A stretch of 64,000 nt of DNA from Anastrepha obliqua (GCF_027943255.1 NC_072897.1:19592044-19656043), one strand, 5' to 3'. Numbered from the stretch's first letter, positions 43,556-57,062 are shown. Numbers and translations are program-made. The notes: a model not told the origin generated them from the sequence alone.

Positions 43556-43613
43556 CCATACCTATAATAAGTAATTAATATAATTAATACCATACCTATA
43601 ATAAGTAATTAAT
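43556..43613 (+). repeat. 34-base minisatellite, 1.7 units
   Basis: One full unit (43556-43589) and a partial; one unit fewer than element 1. A TA run follows to about 43634. Confidence 0.9.
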
Positions 43614-43761
43614 GCTATATATATATATATATATCATCAAATCTATTAATTAATTAGTATTAAAAGTCATAAAATGAAAAAAAAATAAATATATATAAAT
43701 TTTACACATAAGTAAGTAATAACACTAAGAAAATAACTTCATGTAATTACGTTATTTTTCT

Positions 43762-43773
43762 AAAGGAGGGAGA
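43762..43773 (+). promoter_or_regulatory. Polypurine tract, element 2
   Basis: aaaggagggaga, abutting the 3' LTR. Confidence 0.9.
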
Positions 43774-44336
43774 TGTAGTATGTTCACTTATCGAATGCTC
43801 ACTGTACTCAGTTGAATGCATAAATATTATTACAAACACATTGTAGCACTTGACTACAATATTCATATAAACAATGTGCAAGCACTTGTGGTAATACGAT
43901 CCCTGGGCCATTGCCCTGATGCTCACTGTACTCAGTTGAATGCATAAATATTATTACAAACACATTGTAGCACTTGACTACAATATTCACATAAACAATG
44001 TGCAAGCACTTGTGGTAACACGATCCCTTGGACATTGCCCTGCATGGACATTACCGCATCGGCATATTTGATATGCGCCGACGGTTCAACAACCAAGTGA
44101 ACATATTACCTCCTCCCCGCCGTTACGAGCCGCGTCAGCCCTTAGACGTTCTTATGTAAACAATACATAAAGAATTATACATAAGCTGACCGCGCCTCTG
44201 CCGGCGTCCCTGACAGCGCAGCCACGCTGTCTTTAGCTGTAAGAACCATATTGTAATAACTAAAAATTCAATCAATAAATGACACTCGTAGTGACGAGTC
44301 AAGCAAACGGAACATTTCTGATTATTTAACAATACA
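43774..44336 (+). repeat. 3' LTR, element 2
   Basis: 563 bases; T at 44249, matching the 3' LTR of element 1 and not its own 5' LTR. Confidence 0.95.
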
Positions 44337-44340
44337 GTAC

Positions 44341-44510
44341 ATATTATAATTAATAAATTATCCCAAGCTAGAGGTCTCCCCTTTGGCCGATGGCGCCCGT
44401 TTGGCAATACAATCCAATACGTTCATAATACTCAATATGGGGCTTCTAAGTTACCATTCCATCCGGGTATTTTACATTTTCTCGTAAATAAGACATGCTC
44501 CGCCTTTAGT
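44341..44510. other. Spacer S1, right part, after LTR element 2
   Basis: Same as 30697-30866. No gene. Confidence 0.7.
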
Positions 44511-47038
44511 CCAGTCATCTGGTAGTTTGACCTGGAAAGTTTTCCGGGAGTTTTGAAACTGTATAATTTTTATAGATTTTGGGATGCTCTTTTCGAATTT
44601 CAACTCTGCCACCTCGTATCTGCGACGCTAGCTCCGCCACATTGGAAAAATTCTCGCATTTTATGAGAAAGACATCTGTATACAAAATTAAACTAGAGAT
44701 AATTTCCTACATTTTATGTTATTACGATTTTTTTGTAAAATCAATAGTTTTTGGCATATGAGCGCCACAAAGTACATTTTAATATGCGTTTTCAAAAAAA
44801 ACTCATTTCCACACCACCTTGAGGTAGAGTAAGCGGCGCGTTTTTTTATTGTGATGTCCCCTGTAGGCCGTATCCACATGTGGTGCACACTTTCGAAAAT
44901 TTAGCGCAATCACCAACGTTTTTACGAAGCATTTTAACCCAGCTTTTCTGCATCCACAGGCCTTGTGACATCCCTTTTTACATTTACAAGAAATAAGTTT
45001 TAACACGGATTCTGGAGCTGGGGGCTCGAGTGTCGTAAAAGGAACTAACCCATTTTTGTTTCTGTTCCATCCCCATTGTTCTGCATTTTATTCATTCTTG
45101 TACCACTGCTGAACCTGGTGATAGGTTTGGAATGAAGGCTGTCGTGCTGCTGCCTCTGTTGGTGGTAGGGTCGCAATATTAAATTTATTCTTATATGCTG
45201 ATTTTGTGAAGTATGCATATCTGTACTAATTTAAAGACATGATTTTCTTACTTTTCACATCACTAACCGTATAATTCAAGAAGAAAACGTTCTCCTGCTG
45301 TAGCAATAATCTCTGGATCGACGTTTGGATTTTTAAATACCTGAATAGCCTGGTTTAAATTAGGATTTTTTCGGAGTACATTAATGAATTTCATTTCTCC
45401 TTGATAAAAGAGTGTACATGTTGTATCACAGCCACTGAATGCATGCAGCAATAGAATATGATCTGCAGCTGTTTGATCTATAATACTTTCAGTGGAATAT
45501 ATTTGTTAGGTAATTTTACCTTTTCCTGATCGCGTACATAGAGCTGTCAAAAGAATAAGAAGATCTATATCTTCGCCGAGCACTATTACGGTGTCGAACG
45601 CTAGTGAAACACGTATTGCGGTATTGATGATTAGCGTATCCGCATCTTCTGTGGCTTGTGAGACCATGAAATATTAAGCTTCAATTTTTGTTTTCAACAT
45701 TTTAATGAGGCGGTTCTTGTTCGCATCATTTCCCCGAAAATAGCTTGTGACACAGTTGGAATCATTGTCTCATCATAAAGTATGTCTACTGAAGCAGTTA
45801 TTCGTGATCGTCGGGATCGCTCCGCAAATTTAGTACTACAGTTTGCTACATTTTCAGGACATCCGTCGAATACGATTATGGCATTGGATTTTTATTATAT
45901 TTAGATCGAACGTACGTGATGTAGTTACTGCAAATAGATGAAAATGGTTCACCACGATGCCAAATGACTCGGTGTAATAAGTGCCCTCCGTCGATGACAT
46001 ACTATACATTGCATCGTCAACATTTATGCCTCCAGAATGTTTCTTAAATGTCTTGTACAATTGCTTGACCCCAATCATCATTACGAGCTCTAGCAAGTTC
46101 AGAAATACTATTTTTCATTGATAATTTTCGAACACTGTACACAACGCTACGCTTGCACAACCGCTTCTGCTTTTGTTTTGCTATAAACTCTGCTCTTATT
46201 TCATCAGCACATAAAAAATAATGCTCTGTGAAAGAAAATGTTGGGTACGAGGATCGCAGTGGTAGTTGAGGTGTCGTGACATCACTTCCCCTACGCAATG
46301 ATGCAGCGATTAACTTTTCATTGTTGTTTCGTTTTCGACACACATCATGAACCACTATCGATTTTACTCCCGCCAAAAGTTTAACTTTATTATCATTTCT
46401 TTTAAGACTGATTTACGAAAACCCTCCTATCATTTTTCCTTCACTTCAATAGTTTCGTTTTCTAATAATGGATTATCACAAATAAAACAATTTATTTCAT
46501 CAGAAGCCATGACTCTAAAAACACAAACTACACTATAAAACGATAGACGTATACTGATGACTCAGTCTAAACAAGATACTTCTCTTCAGTTCTACCGACA
46601 GATGTTTCGTTGAAGGTCGAGAGAGAAAGGGGCCCTTCAACAAAGGCGACACATTACCCTTACGCCTGCTTTTCTAAAACCTGCTATAGTAGAAGATTAT
46701 TGTAGAGAAATATACGAAAAAACGTAGGTGAATATTACTTTGTGGCGCTCGTAAGCCAAAAACTATTGATTTTATAAAAAAATCGTAATAACATAAAATG
46801 TAGGAAATTATCTCTAGTTTAATTTTGTATACAGATGTTTTTATCGTAAAATGCGTCGGAATTGAGATATTGTAAAAAAACGTGCCATTTTTTCAATATG
46901 GCGGCGCTAACGTCGCAAATACGAGGTGGCAGAGTTGAAATTCGAAAAGAGCATCCCAAAATCTATAAGAATTACCTAGTTTGAAAACCTCCCGGAAAAC
47001 TTTCCAGGTAACTCCCTTTTGTTTTACCAAATGACTGG
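44511..47038 (-). mobile_element. E1 element, copy E, both inverted repeats present
   Basis: 2528 bases, the same length as copy D and nearly identical to it. Confidence 0.75.
44803..46510 (-). pseudogene. E1 PIN-like/CXC-domain protein, copy E
   Basis: Carries the same stops and the SGGIN change as D, so D and E share a recent ancestor for this segment. Confidence 0.6.
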
Positions 47039-47294
47039 ATTACTGGATAGTATTCACGTATAGGTCGAACTCAGCGGCAAACTTGACAACTGTGTACCCG
47101 GAACAATCGACCGACATATCCTTCTCCTCAGTTTATCGTGAAAGTCGTTTACTACGACAACTATGTTCAACGTTGAGAGAACAACTCCTTATAGAGCGCC
47201 CGAACTTAGCTCTCACTGGTGAGAAACGCTGCTAAAATTTGGCGAAACTATTCTGTTGCTAAGCATTTGATATATGTAAGGTTTTCTTGATATA

Positions 47295-48414
47295 CAGGGT
47301 GAACGATATGACGTGTTATCAACTTCACACTGCTTGTATCTGTAAAACAGCTCATGACATCAACGTTACAATTGTTCTAATGACAGTTCAATATATTGTT
47401 TATAAGCCATCAAAAGCATTTGCGTCTCAGTTTTGTTGAATTTTTTTTCTGTGATGGAATTCAAACGTAATAGTGTGATTGCGTTATATTTGGCTGGAAA
47501 TCACAACCAGCCATTGTTCGTGAGCTCAGTCACCTCAAAGTGAATAAAATGTTTGTGTATCGCACTATAAAACGTTATAATGATACTTGTAGCATTGCAA
47601 AACGCTATGGAGGTGGAACAATAAAAACCGCAAAAACGCCAGAAATGGTTCGGAAAGTGAAGGCTCGACTTGAACGAAATCTACGTCGAAGTGGAAGAAA
47701 AATGGCCAAAGAACTGAAAATATCGCAAGACAGCATTCGACGCATATTGAAAAATCAGCTCAAGGTCAAGGCTTAATAGTTCCAAAAAGCACACCATCTT
47801 TCACCCCAGCAAAAAAAAGTTCAGTGCGAAAGAGCAAAGGAGTTGTTGCGCTAGCACGAACGTGGCGAATTTCCTAACACTGTGTTTTCTGATGAAAAAA
47901 ATGTCCCAATTGAGCAGTTCATAAACAGTCAAAACGATCGTCTTTACTTGACCGAACGCTCATACGAGAATTTGAGGCTACGTATGGTCACTCGAAGCAA
48001 TTTCCCATCGCAAGTAATGGTTTGGGTCGCAGTTACCGTTGATAGACGCTCTCCAATCGCTTTTATCGAGCCTGGTGTCAAAGTGAATGCGACTTGTTAT
48101 CGGGAAAATGTTTTAGAAGCTGCTTTAGAGCTGTGGACACGCAGACATTTCGGTCATAGACCATGGACTTTCCAACAGGACTCGGCACCATCTCATAAAG
48201 CTCGTGTGAATCAAGAATGGTTAAAAAATCATGTTCCACACTTCATTTCGCCCACACAATGGCTTTCCAATTCGCCAGACGCAAATCCGATGGACCATTC
48301 CACATTCCTGGTCCATTTTGGAGAGCAAGGTGAGGAGTAAAAAATATGCCAGTATGCATGCGCTGAAAAAAGCGATTATACACAAAATTCGCGATACTTT
48401 TTGAACACACCTCG
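47295..48414 (+). mobile_element. maT-like mariner relative, copy E
   Basis: Uninterrupted. Shares agcaaaaaaaagttcag with B and G where D has aaaatttcag. Confidence 0.6.
47454..48404 (+). pseudogene. DD37D mariner-type transposase, copy E
   Basis: As copy B, including RKMAKE. The catalytic frame is open at 47882-48340. Same three shifts. Confidence 0.8.
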
Positions 48415-48620
48415 TATATAATGTTATAATTGTCAATTCAAACCCCACTCATAATTTGAACTACATATACATATATGAACAGTATAGTAACATTTTAATT
48501 AACGCAAGTGGCATTTTAAATTAACGATTTGTTACTAATATCAGGTTTTTTAAAGGTGGTCTTAAAATTAATAAAAAAGATGTTTGAAGTATTTATTAAT
48601 CAATAATATATTTTCCTTCA

Positions 48621-49582
48621 TTATTTACATGGTTTAGGCAACCTTTTAATTCCCTGCCCGAAAAATTGTTTGCCCTTGGGGCCAAAATACGCTTCGATAT
48701 CCCTTTTTATGGCTTCTTTCGAGGAGTAGTTCTTGTTACTCATATGGGATTGAAGTCCACGAAAAAGGTGATAATCACAAAGTGCAATATCCGGAGAGTA
48801 TGGTGGATGCGGCATTAGCTCCAATCCGAGCTCGTTCAGCTTGTCTAATGTTTGCCTTGCGGTATGAGGTCTTGCGTTGTCGTGGTGAAACAAAACTTTA
48901 GGTCTATTCACTAAAGACGGTCGAATTTTGTTAAGTGCCTTATTCAGGATTGATATCGTTATCGTCTGGTTTGGTTCCAGAAGTTCATAATAAACAATAC
49001 CGGCCATATCCCACCAAATAGACAGGAGAATCTTCTTGGGGTCAAGGTCATATCTAGGGGTCGGTTCTGGTGTTTCATCTTTATCTAACCATTGGCGTTT
49101 GCGAACAGGATTATTGTAAAGGACCCATTTTTCATCACCAGTAACGATACGGTTCAAAAAACTTTCATTTTCAAGCCGTTGCAGCAGCTGAGAACACACA
49201 TGCTGAAGGTTGGCGCGGAAAGTCTATGCGGAACCCATTTTCCCAGCTTTGATACCTTTCCCAACTGAACCAGGTGCCTGCGAACTCTTCCATGCGATGA
49301 ATTTAACCTCTGAGCTATCATATCGACTGTCAAATTTGGCTCAGCTTCCACGAGTTCGAGCAAGGCGTCGGAGTTAAAGACTTCAGGACGACCAGCGCGC
49401 GGGGCATCCTCCACTTCGCAGTTACCCCTTCGGAATTTTGAAAACCGCTTTTGCGCAGTCCTTACGCTGACGATATCCTCTCCGTGAACAGTGTTCATTT
49501 CTGCAGCAGCATTTGTTGCATTTTTACCACTTTTATAAAAATAATACATAATATGCCTATTATACGCGTTTGAAGATTCCAT
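48621..49582 (-). pseudogene. E3 DD34D mariner transposase, copy E
   Basis: Catalytic part open (49199-48621); the only break seen is the shared frameshift after HRLSA. It reads MYYFYKSGK where D reads LYFFYKSGK. Confidence 0.88.
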
Positions 49583-49674
49583 TTTATTTTTTAACAACAC
49601 GTGCTTCTATCCGCGATTAAAATCACGTGTTAAATGCACAATATATCAAAGAAAATATAAATAGCTCCGTTATA

Positions 49675-50991
49675 CAGGGTAGGCCATTTAAAGCGGGCCC
49701 ATTTGTTTCTGAAAAAAAACATTGAAAAAAACATTTTTTTTTGTGTTGATATGAAAAATCATTTATTTTGATTCAAGGAGATTTGTTCCAGCTAGTTTTT
49801 GAAAATGATATCCTTCAAATGTTTGCCTCTGGCCTTGATGGCCAAATGTGTCCTTTTTTCGGCGTTTTCCATCGTTTTGGCCAATATTTCGGCCGGTATG
49901 GCGGCGATTTCGCGTCGGATATTGTTTTTAAGTTGAGTTAGAGTCCTTGGCTTGTTGATGTATACCTTGGATTTCAGATAACCCCACAAATAAAAGTCCG
50001 GTGGCGTCAAATCTGGTGATCTCGGTGGCCACGGAAAATCACCATTTTTCGAAATCAACCTTCCAGGGAACAATGGCTTCAAAAAATCGATTGTAGCGCG
50101 TGAAGTGTGGCGTGTAGCCCCGTCCTGTTGGAACCAGTAGCCTTCCATGTCATTTTCTTCGATGATTGGCATAACAAAATCGCGTATCATGGCACGATAA
50201 CGCTCTCCATTGATGGTGACAGAGGCTCCATTTTCATTTTCGAAAAAGAACGGTCCGATGACCATTCCCGCACAAACACCGCACCACACAGTCACTTTTT
50301 GATCGAAGAGAGGCTGTTCTTCAACTAATTGAGGATTTTCGGCAGCGTAGAAGCGACAATTTTGCTTGTTTACGCCTCCATTCAACTGAAAATGAGCCTC
50401 GTCTGACATGATGATTTTTTGCCAAAAGTCGGGTTCATTTCGAACGGTTTCGACGGCCCATTTGGCATAATCAAGCCGTTTCGGGTAATCAGCCGGGTTT
50501 AATTTTTGTGCCATTTGAATTTTGTACGGAAACATTTTCAAATCGATGCGAATTATGCGCCTGAGTGTTGTCCTGGCGATGCCTAATTCCTGAGAACGAC
50601 GATAACTCGATGTTCGCGGAGCCTCCTCAACACTGGCTCGTACAGCCTCGATATTTTCAGCAGAACGTCGTGTACGTTGTCTGGATGCGTGGCTGGTATT
50701 GCTGAGACTACCGTGGTTAATAAATTTTGCGTATAAACGCTGTAAAGTGCTTTTGGATGGCGCACTTTTAACTTTATTTTTTTTTTTAAACGCACGTTGA
50801 GTTTTCACAATTGAGAAGTTATTTTGGATGTAAAGCTGAATTATTTCAGCGCGTTCTTTTGGAGTGTACTGCTCCATGGTAAAAATTGTCTTGGACTGAC
50901 GCTTCCAACGCGCTATGTCATTAGTCGATCTGACGTTCCTGTCAAAAGTTATAGGGTTGCCAGATGGGCCCGCTTTAAATGGCCTACCCTG
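49675..50991 (-). mobile_element. Rosa-like DD41D transposon, copy 2
   Basis: 1317 bases, same TA site, same ends and same length as copy 1. Spread with its host monomer. Confidence 0.93.
49792..50877 (-). CDS. DD41D (rosa-like) transposase, intact, copy 2
   Basis: 361 residues, identical in sequence to copy 1 (D159, D252, D294). Two intact copies with no amino-acid change imply either very recent duplication or ongoing conversion of the array. Confidence 0.92.
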   Translation of the reverse strand: MEQYTPKERAEIIQLYIQNNFSIVKTQRAFKKKNKVKSAPSKSTLQRLYAKFINHGSLSNTSHASRQRTRRSAENIEAVRASVEEAPRTSSYRRSQELGIARTTLRRIIRIDLKMFPYKIQMAQKLNPADYPKRLDYAKWAVETVRNEPDFWQKIIMSDEAHFQLNGGVNKQNCRFYAAENPQLVEEQPLFDQKVTVWCGVCAGMVIGPFFFENENGASVTINGERYRAMIRDFVMPIIEENDMEGYWFQQDGATRHTSRATIDFLKPLFPGRLISKNGDFPWPPRSPDLTPPDFYLWGYLKSKVYINKPRTLTQLKNNIRREIAAIPAEILAKTMENAEKRTHLAIKARGKHLKDIIFKN

Positions 50992-51077
50992 TATTACGCG
51001 AATAATTTTTTGTATGCAAAAATCGTACAAAAGTGAAATTATGGGTAAAATACGCACGAACTTATGGACTGACCTGA

Positions 51078-51739
51078 TATATTTTCACTGCTGTTCCCAT
51101 GTCACTAAACGCGCTTATGCAAAATTTTAAAAATTCTGAAAGTGTTTACGAAATTTGCATTAGATAAAATGCACTGGTCAAATCGGCCCTCAGTTATTTA
51201 ATTGTTTAGCTTTTTCATATCTAATAGCGTACCAAATAATGCCTTCAATGAGCCTACTGCAAAATGCATTACGATTGTGTAATGTATATGCAGAATACAT
51301 ATACTTGAGCATTAATTTCTCTACCTTAAAGTTAAATATATTTAAAATCTTCTTTAATTTATCCAAGTAGCTTGTAAGGTTCAATTGTAAATGATTAGAA
51401 ATAAGTAAGTATTGAAAAGTTCGGATTTAGAAAAAAAAGTAAGACTAGTTTCGATCGTATCATCAATACAGGGTTTTGATAGTCTCATGGCTGTCGAAAT
51501 AAACGTTCACTTCTTTGACAGTTGTCACACAAGTGAGCAAAATTTTTAAGAATCTTGGAGTCTCCTGTACTTGTGGGAAACTTGTAGCCCATTCCGCTAA
51601 GTCTCATTGTGGCTTGCGTTGGCGCCCGTTTGGCAATACAATCCAATACGTTCATAATGCTCAATATGGGGCTTCTAAATTACCGTTCCGTCTGGGTATT
51701 TTACATTTTCTCGTAAATAAGACATGCTCCGCCTTTAGT
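51078..51739. other. Spacer S1, short form
   Basis: Same two indels as 16431-17092, with the LTR target site missing. No gene. Confidence 0.7.
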
Positions 51740-54237
51740 CCAGTCATCTGGTAGTTTGACCTGGAAAGTTTTCCGGGAGTTTTGAAACTGTATAATTTTT
51801 ATAGATTTTGGGATGCTCTTTTCGAATTTCAACTCTGCCACCTCGTATCTGCGACGCTAGCTCCGCCACATTGGAAAAATTCTCGCATTTTATGAGAAAG
51901 ACATCTGTATACAAAATTAAACTAGAGATAATTTCCTACATTTTATGTTATTACGATTTTTTTGTAAAATCAATAGTTTTTGGCATATGAGCGCCACAAA
52001 GTACATTTTAATACGCGTTTTCAAAAAAAACTCATTTCCACACCACCTTGAGGTAGAGTAAGTGGCGCGTTTTTTTATTGAGGTGTCCCCTCTAGGCCGT
52101 ATCCACATGTGAGGCCCACTTTTGAATGTTTAGCGCAATCTCCTACGTTTTCACGAAGCATTTTAACCCAGCTTTTCTGCATCCACTGGCCTTGTGACAT
52201 CCCTTTTTACATTTACAAGAAATAAGTTTTAACACGGATTCTGGAGCTGGGGGCTCGGGTGTCGTAACAAGAACTAACCCATTTTTGTTTCTGTTCCATC
52301 CCTATTGTTCTGCATTTTGTTCATTCTTGTACCACTGCTGAACCTGGTGATAGGTTCGGAATGATGGCTGTCGTGCTGCTGCCTCTGTTGGTGGTAGGGT
52401 CGCAATATTAAATTTATTTTTATATGCTGATTTTGTGAAGTATGCATATCTGTACTAATTTAAAGACATGATTTTCTTACTTTCCACATCACTGTAACCG
52501 TATAATTCAAGAAGAAAACGTTCTCCTGCTTTAGCAATAATCTCTGGATCGACGTTTGGATTTTTAAATACCTGAATAGCCTGGTTTAAATTAAGATTTT
52601 TTCGGAGTACATTAATGAATTTCATTTCTCCTTGATAAAAGAGTGTACATGTTGTATCACAGCCACTGAATGCATGCAGCAATAGAATATGATCTGCAGC
52701 TGTTTGATCTATAATACTTTCAGTGGAATATATTTGTTGGGTAATTTTACCTTTTCCTGATCGCGTACATAGAGCTGTCAAAAGAATAAGAAGATCTATA
52801 TCTTCGCCGAGCACTATTACGGTGTCGAACGCTAGTGAAACACGTATTGCGGTATTGATGATTAGCGTATCCGCATCTTCTGTGGCTTGTGAGACTATGA
52901 AATATTAAGCTTCAATTTTTGTTTTCAACATTTTAATGAGGCGGTTCTTGTTCACATCATTTCCCCGAAAATAGCTTGTGACACAGTTGGAATCATTGTC
53001 TCATCATAAAGTATGTCTACTGAAGCAGTTATTCGTGATCGTCGGGATCGCTCCGCAAATTTAGTACTACAGTTTGCTACATTTTCAGGACATCCGTCGA
53101 ATACGATTATGGCATTGGATTTTTATTATATTTAGATCGAACGTACGTGATGTAGTTACTGCAAATAGATGAAAATGGTTCACCACGATGCCAAATGACT
53201 CGGTGTAATAAGTGCCCTCCGTCGATGGCATACTATACATTGCATCGTCAACATTTATGTCTCCAGAATGTTTCTTAAATGCCTTGTACAATTGCTTGAC
53301 CCCAATCATCATTACGAGCTCTAGCAAGTTCAGAAATACTATTTTTCATTGATAATTTTCGAACACTGTACACAACGCTACGCTTGCACAACCGCTTCTG
53401 TTTTTGTTTTGCTATAAACTCGCTCTTATTTCATCAGCACATAAAAAACAATGGTCTTTGAAAGAAAATGTTGGGTACGAGGGTCGCAGTAGTAGTTGAG
53501 GTGTCATGACATCACTTCCCCTACGCAATGATGCAGCGATTAACTTTTCATTGTACATCATGAACCACTATCGATTTTACTCCCGCCAAAAGTTTAACTT
53601 TATTATCATTTCTTTTAAGACTTGATTTTCGAAAACTCTCCTATCATTTTTCCTTCACTTCAATAGTTTCGTTTTCTAATAATGGATTATCACAAATAAA
53701 ACAATTTATTTCATCAGAAGCCATGACTCTAAAAACACAAACTACACTATAAAACGATAGACATATACTGATGACTCAGTCTAAACTAGATACTTCTCTT
53801 CAGTTCTACCGACAGATGTTTCGTTGAAGATCGAGAGAGAAAGGGGCCCTTCAACAAAGGCGACACATTACCCTTATACCTGCTTTTCTAAAACCTGCTA
53901 TATAGAGAAATATACGAAAGAACGTAGGTGAATATTACTTTGTGGCGCTCGTAAGCCAAAAACTATTGATTTTATAAAAAAATCGTAATAACATAAAATG
54001 TAGGAAATTATCTCTAGTTTAATTTTGTAAGCAGATGTTGTTCTCATAAAATGCGTCCGAATGGAGATATTGTAAAAAAACGTGCCAGTTTTTCAATATG
54101 GCGGCGCTAGCATCGCAGATACGAGGTGGCAAAGTTGAAATTCGAAAAGAGCATCCCAAAATCTATAAAAATTACCTAGTTTGAAAACTCCCGGAAAACT
54201 TTCCAGGTAACTCCTTTTTGTTTTACCAAATGACTGG
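51740..54237 (-). mobile_element. E1 element, copy F, both inverted repeats present
   Basis: 2498 bases. Close to copy C over the shared part, but it keeps the right end that C lost, so it shows what C looked like before its deletion. Confidence 0.75.
52032..53724 (-). pseudogene. E1 PIN-like/CXC-domain protein, copy F
   Basis: ATG at 53724. The middle frame 52814-52455 (GEDIDLLILL to the LELYG segment) is open as in C. The N-terminal third has stops (after EVKEK, and in the FLCADEIRA segment), and the gcataaca-type changes differ from the B/D/E/G group. The CXC cluster reads CKCKKGCHKASGC. Confidence 0.6.
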
Positions 54238-54633
54238 ATTACTGGATAGTATTCACGTATAGGTCGAACTCAGCGGCAAACTTGACAACTGTGTACCCGG
54301 AAACGTTTTCCTTTGATTTAGTGCTACGTTAGCCGCGCAAACAATCGACCGACATATCCTTCTCCTCAGTTTATCGTGAAAGTCGTTTACTACGACAACT
54401 AAGTTCAACGTTGAGAGAACAACTCCTTATAGAGCGCCCGAACTTAGCTCTCACTGGCGAGAAACGCTACTAAAATTTGGCGAAACTATTCTGTTGCTAA
54501 GCATTTGATATATGTAAGGTTTTCTTGATATACAGGGTGAACGATATGACGTGTTATCAACTTCACACTGCTTGTATCTGTAAAACAGCTCATAACATCA
54601 ACGTTACAATTGTTCTAATGACAGTTCAATATA

Positions 54634-55911
54634 AGGTTGTCAAAAAAGTCTTGCGGTATTTCTGGAAGCTTGTCTTTGCAAGCGCGTAGTTCTAGTTGTA
54701 TTCGTCGCATCGGTTCACGCTAGAGCTTTTTGGAAAGCTCTTTTCACGTGCTAACACGTGTTTGATTAATTGTTGTTTGCTTTTAGTCGTTCGTGAGTTA
54801 TAGCGTCGCAAACATGGAGCAAAATAAAGAGAAAATACGGCATATTTTACAGTACTACTACGATAAAGGCAAAAGTGCATCTCATGCTGCCAATAAAATT
54901 TGTGCAGTTTATGGACCCGACACAGTTTCCATTTCCACCGCACAACGATGGTTTCAACGTTTTCGTTCTGGGGCAGAGGTGATCGAAGATGCGCCGGTCC
55001 GGAAGGCCTGTCGTCAAAAATTGCGATAAAATCGCTGAATTGATCGAAAGAGACCGGCATAGTAGCAGCCGTAGCATCGGCCAAGAGCTGGGCATAAGTC
55101 ATCAAACTGTTATAAATCATTTGAAGAAGCTTGGATTCAAAAAGAAGCTCGGTGTATGGGTGCCACACGACTTGACGCAAAAAGACAATTTTGCCCGTAT
55201 GGATGCATGCGAATCGCTTCTGAATCGCAACAAAATCGACCCGTTTTTGAAGCGGATGGTGACTGGCGATGAAAAGTGGGTCACTTACGACAACGTGAAG
55301 CGCAAACGGTCGTGGTCGAAAAGCGGTGAAGCTGCCCAGACGGTGGCCAAGCCTGGATTGACGGCCAGGAAGGTTCTTCTGTGTGTTTGGTGGGATTGGC
55401 AGGGAATCATCCACTATGAGCTACTCCCCTATGGCCAAACGCTCAATTCGGACCTGTACTGCCAACAACTGGACCGCTTGAATGCAGCACTCATGCAGAA
55501 GAGGCCATCTTTGATCAACAGAGGCCGAATTGTCCTCCATCAGGACAACGCCAGGCCACACACATCTTTGGTGACGCGCCAGAAGCTCCGGGAGCTCGGA
55601 TGGGAGGTTCTTTTGCATCCACCGTATAGTCCGGATCTTGCAACAAGTGATTACCACCTATTTCTGTCCATAGCGAACGAGCTTGGTTGTCGGAAGTTGT
55701 CCACAAGAGAGTCTTGTGAAGATTGGCTCTCCGAGTTTTTTGACAATAGGGAAGCGAGCTTCTATAAGAGGGGCATTATGAAGTTGGCATCTCGTTGGGA
55801 ACTTGTCATCGAACAAAACGGCGCATATCTGACTTAAATCGCATTATTATAACCAATTTTATGAACAATTGAAAATTCAATAAAAATACCGCAAGACTTT
55901 TTTGACAACCT
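54634..55911 (+). mobile_element. E5 DD34D mariner, copy 2
   Basis: 1278 bases, same site and ends as copy 1. Confidence 0.92.
54814..55837 (+). pseudogene. E5 mariner transposase, copy 2, same frameshift
   Basis: Shares the one-base loss in the EDAP/RSGRP linker with copy 1. One residue differs near the C-terminus (LSIANEL here, LSIVNEL in copy 1). Confidence 0.92.
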
Positions 55912-55974
55912 TATATATTGTTATAAGCCATCAAAAGCATTTGCGTCTCAGTTTTGTTGAATTTTTTTTCTGTG

Positions 55975-56926
55975 ATGGAATTCAAACGTAATAGTGTGAT
56001 TGCGTTATATTTGGCTGGAAATCACAACCAGCCATTGTTCGTGAGCTCAGTCACCTCAAAGTGAATAAAATGTTTGTGTATCGCACTATAAAACGTTACA
56101 ATGATACTTGTAGCATTGCAAAACGCCATGGAGGTGGAACAAAAAAACCGCAAAAACGCCAGAAATGGTTCGGAAAGTGAAGGCTCGACTTGAACGAAAT
56201 CCACATCGAAGTGGAAGAAAAATTGCCAAAGAACTGAAAATATCGCAAGACAGCATTCGACGCATATTGAAAAATCAGGCTCAAGGTCAAGGCTTAATAG
56301 TTCCAAAAAGCACACCATCCTTCACCACAGCAAAAAAAAAATTCGGTACGAAAGAGCAAAGGAGTTGTTGCGCTTGCACGAACGTGGCGAATTTCCTAAC
56401 ATTGTGTTTTCTAATGAAAAAAATGTCCCAATTGAGCAGTTCATAAACACTCAAAACGATCGTGTTTACTTGACCGAACGCTCATACGAGAATTTGAGCC
56501 TACGTATGGCCACTCCAAGCAATTTCCCATCGCAAGTAATGGTTTGGGTCGCAGTTACCGTTGATGGACGCTCTCCAATCGTTTCTATCGAGCCTGGTGT
56601 CAAAGTGAATGCGACTTATTATCGGGAAAATGTTTAAGAAGCTGCTTTAGAGCTGTGGACACGCAAACATTTCGGTCATAGACCATGGACTTTCCAACAG
56701 GACTCGGCACCATCTCATAAAGCTCGTGTGTATCAAGAATGGTTAATAAATCATGTTCCACACTTCATTTTGCCCACACAATGGCTTTTGAATTCGCCAG
56801 ACGCAAATCCGATGGACCATTCCACATTTCTAGTCCATTTTGGAGAGCAAGGTGAGGACTAAAAAATGTACCAGTATGGATGCGCTGAAGAAAGCGATTA
56901 TACACAAAATTCGCGATACTTTTTGA
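55975..56926 (+). pseudogene. DD37D mariner-type transposase, copy F
   Basis: A/C-type pattern: FSNEKN, internal TAA at 56635-56637, C-terminal shift. Confidence 0.75.
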
Positions 56927-57062
56927 ACACACCTCGTATATAATGTTATAATTGTCAATTCAAACCCCACTCATAATTTGAACTACATATACATATATGA
57001 ACAGTATAGTAACATTTTAATTAACTCAGGTGACATTTCAAATTAACGATTTGTTACTAATA

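Larger units (their letters stand above)
36675..44336 (+). mobile_element. Complete Ty3-type LTR retrotransposon, copy 2
   Basis: 7662 bases, 34 shorter than copy 1 through one minisatellite unit. Target duplication gtac at 36671-36674 and 44337-44340, the same site in the monomer as copy 1. Arose by duplication of the region and not by a second jump (see the LTR marker at position 476). Confidence 0.93.
48541..51077 (-). mobile_element. E3 mariner, copy E, with nested rosa-like element
   Basis: Same total length as copy B (2537 bases), with the shortened left terminal repeat. Confidence 0.88.
54533..56936 (+). mobile_element. maT-like mariner relative, copy F, with nested E5
   Basis: Same layout as copy C; one base shorter just after E5 (ttgttataag for ttgtttataag). 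Confidence 0.65.

Noticed and set aside
22997..44336. Endogenous retrovirus with envelope
   Set aside because: After pol there are only 310 bases of non-coding sequence before the 3' LTR. Leader ORF b has one membrane helix but none of the features of an envelope protein.
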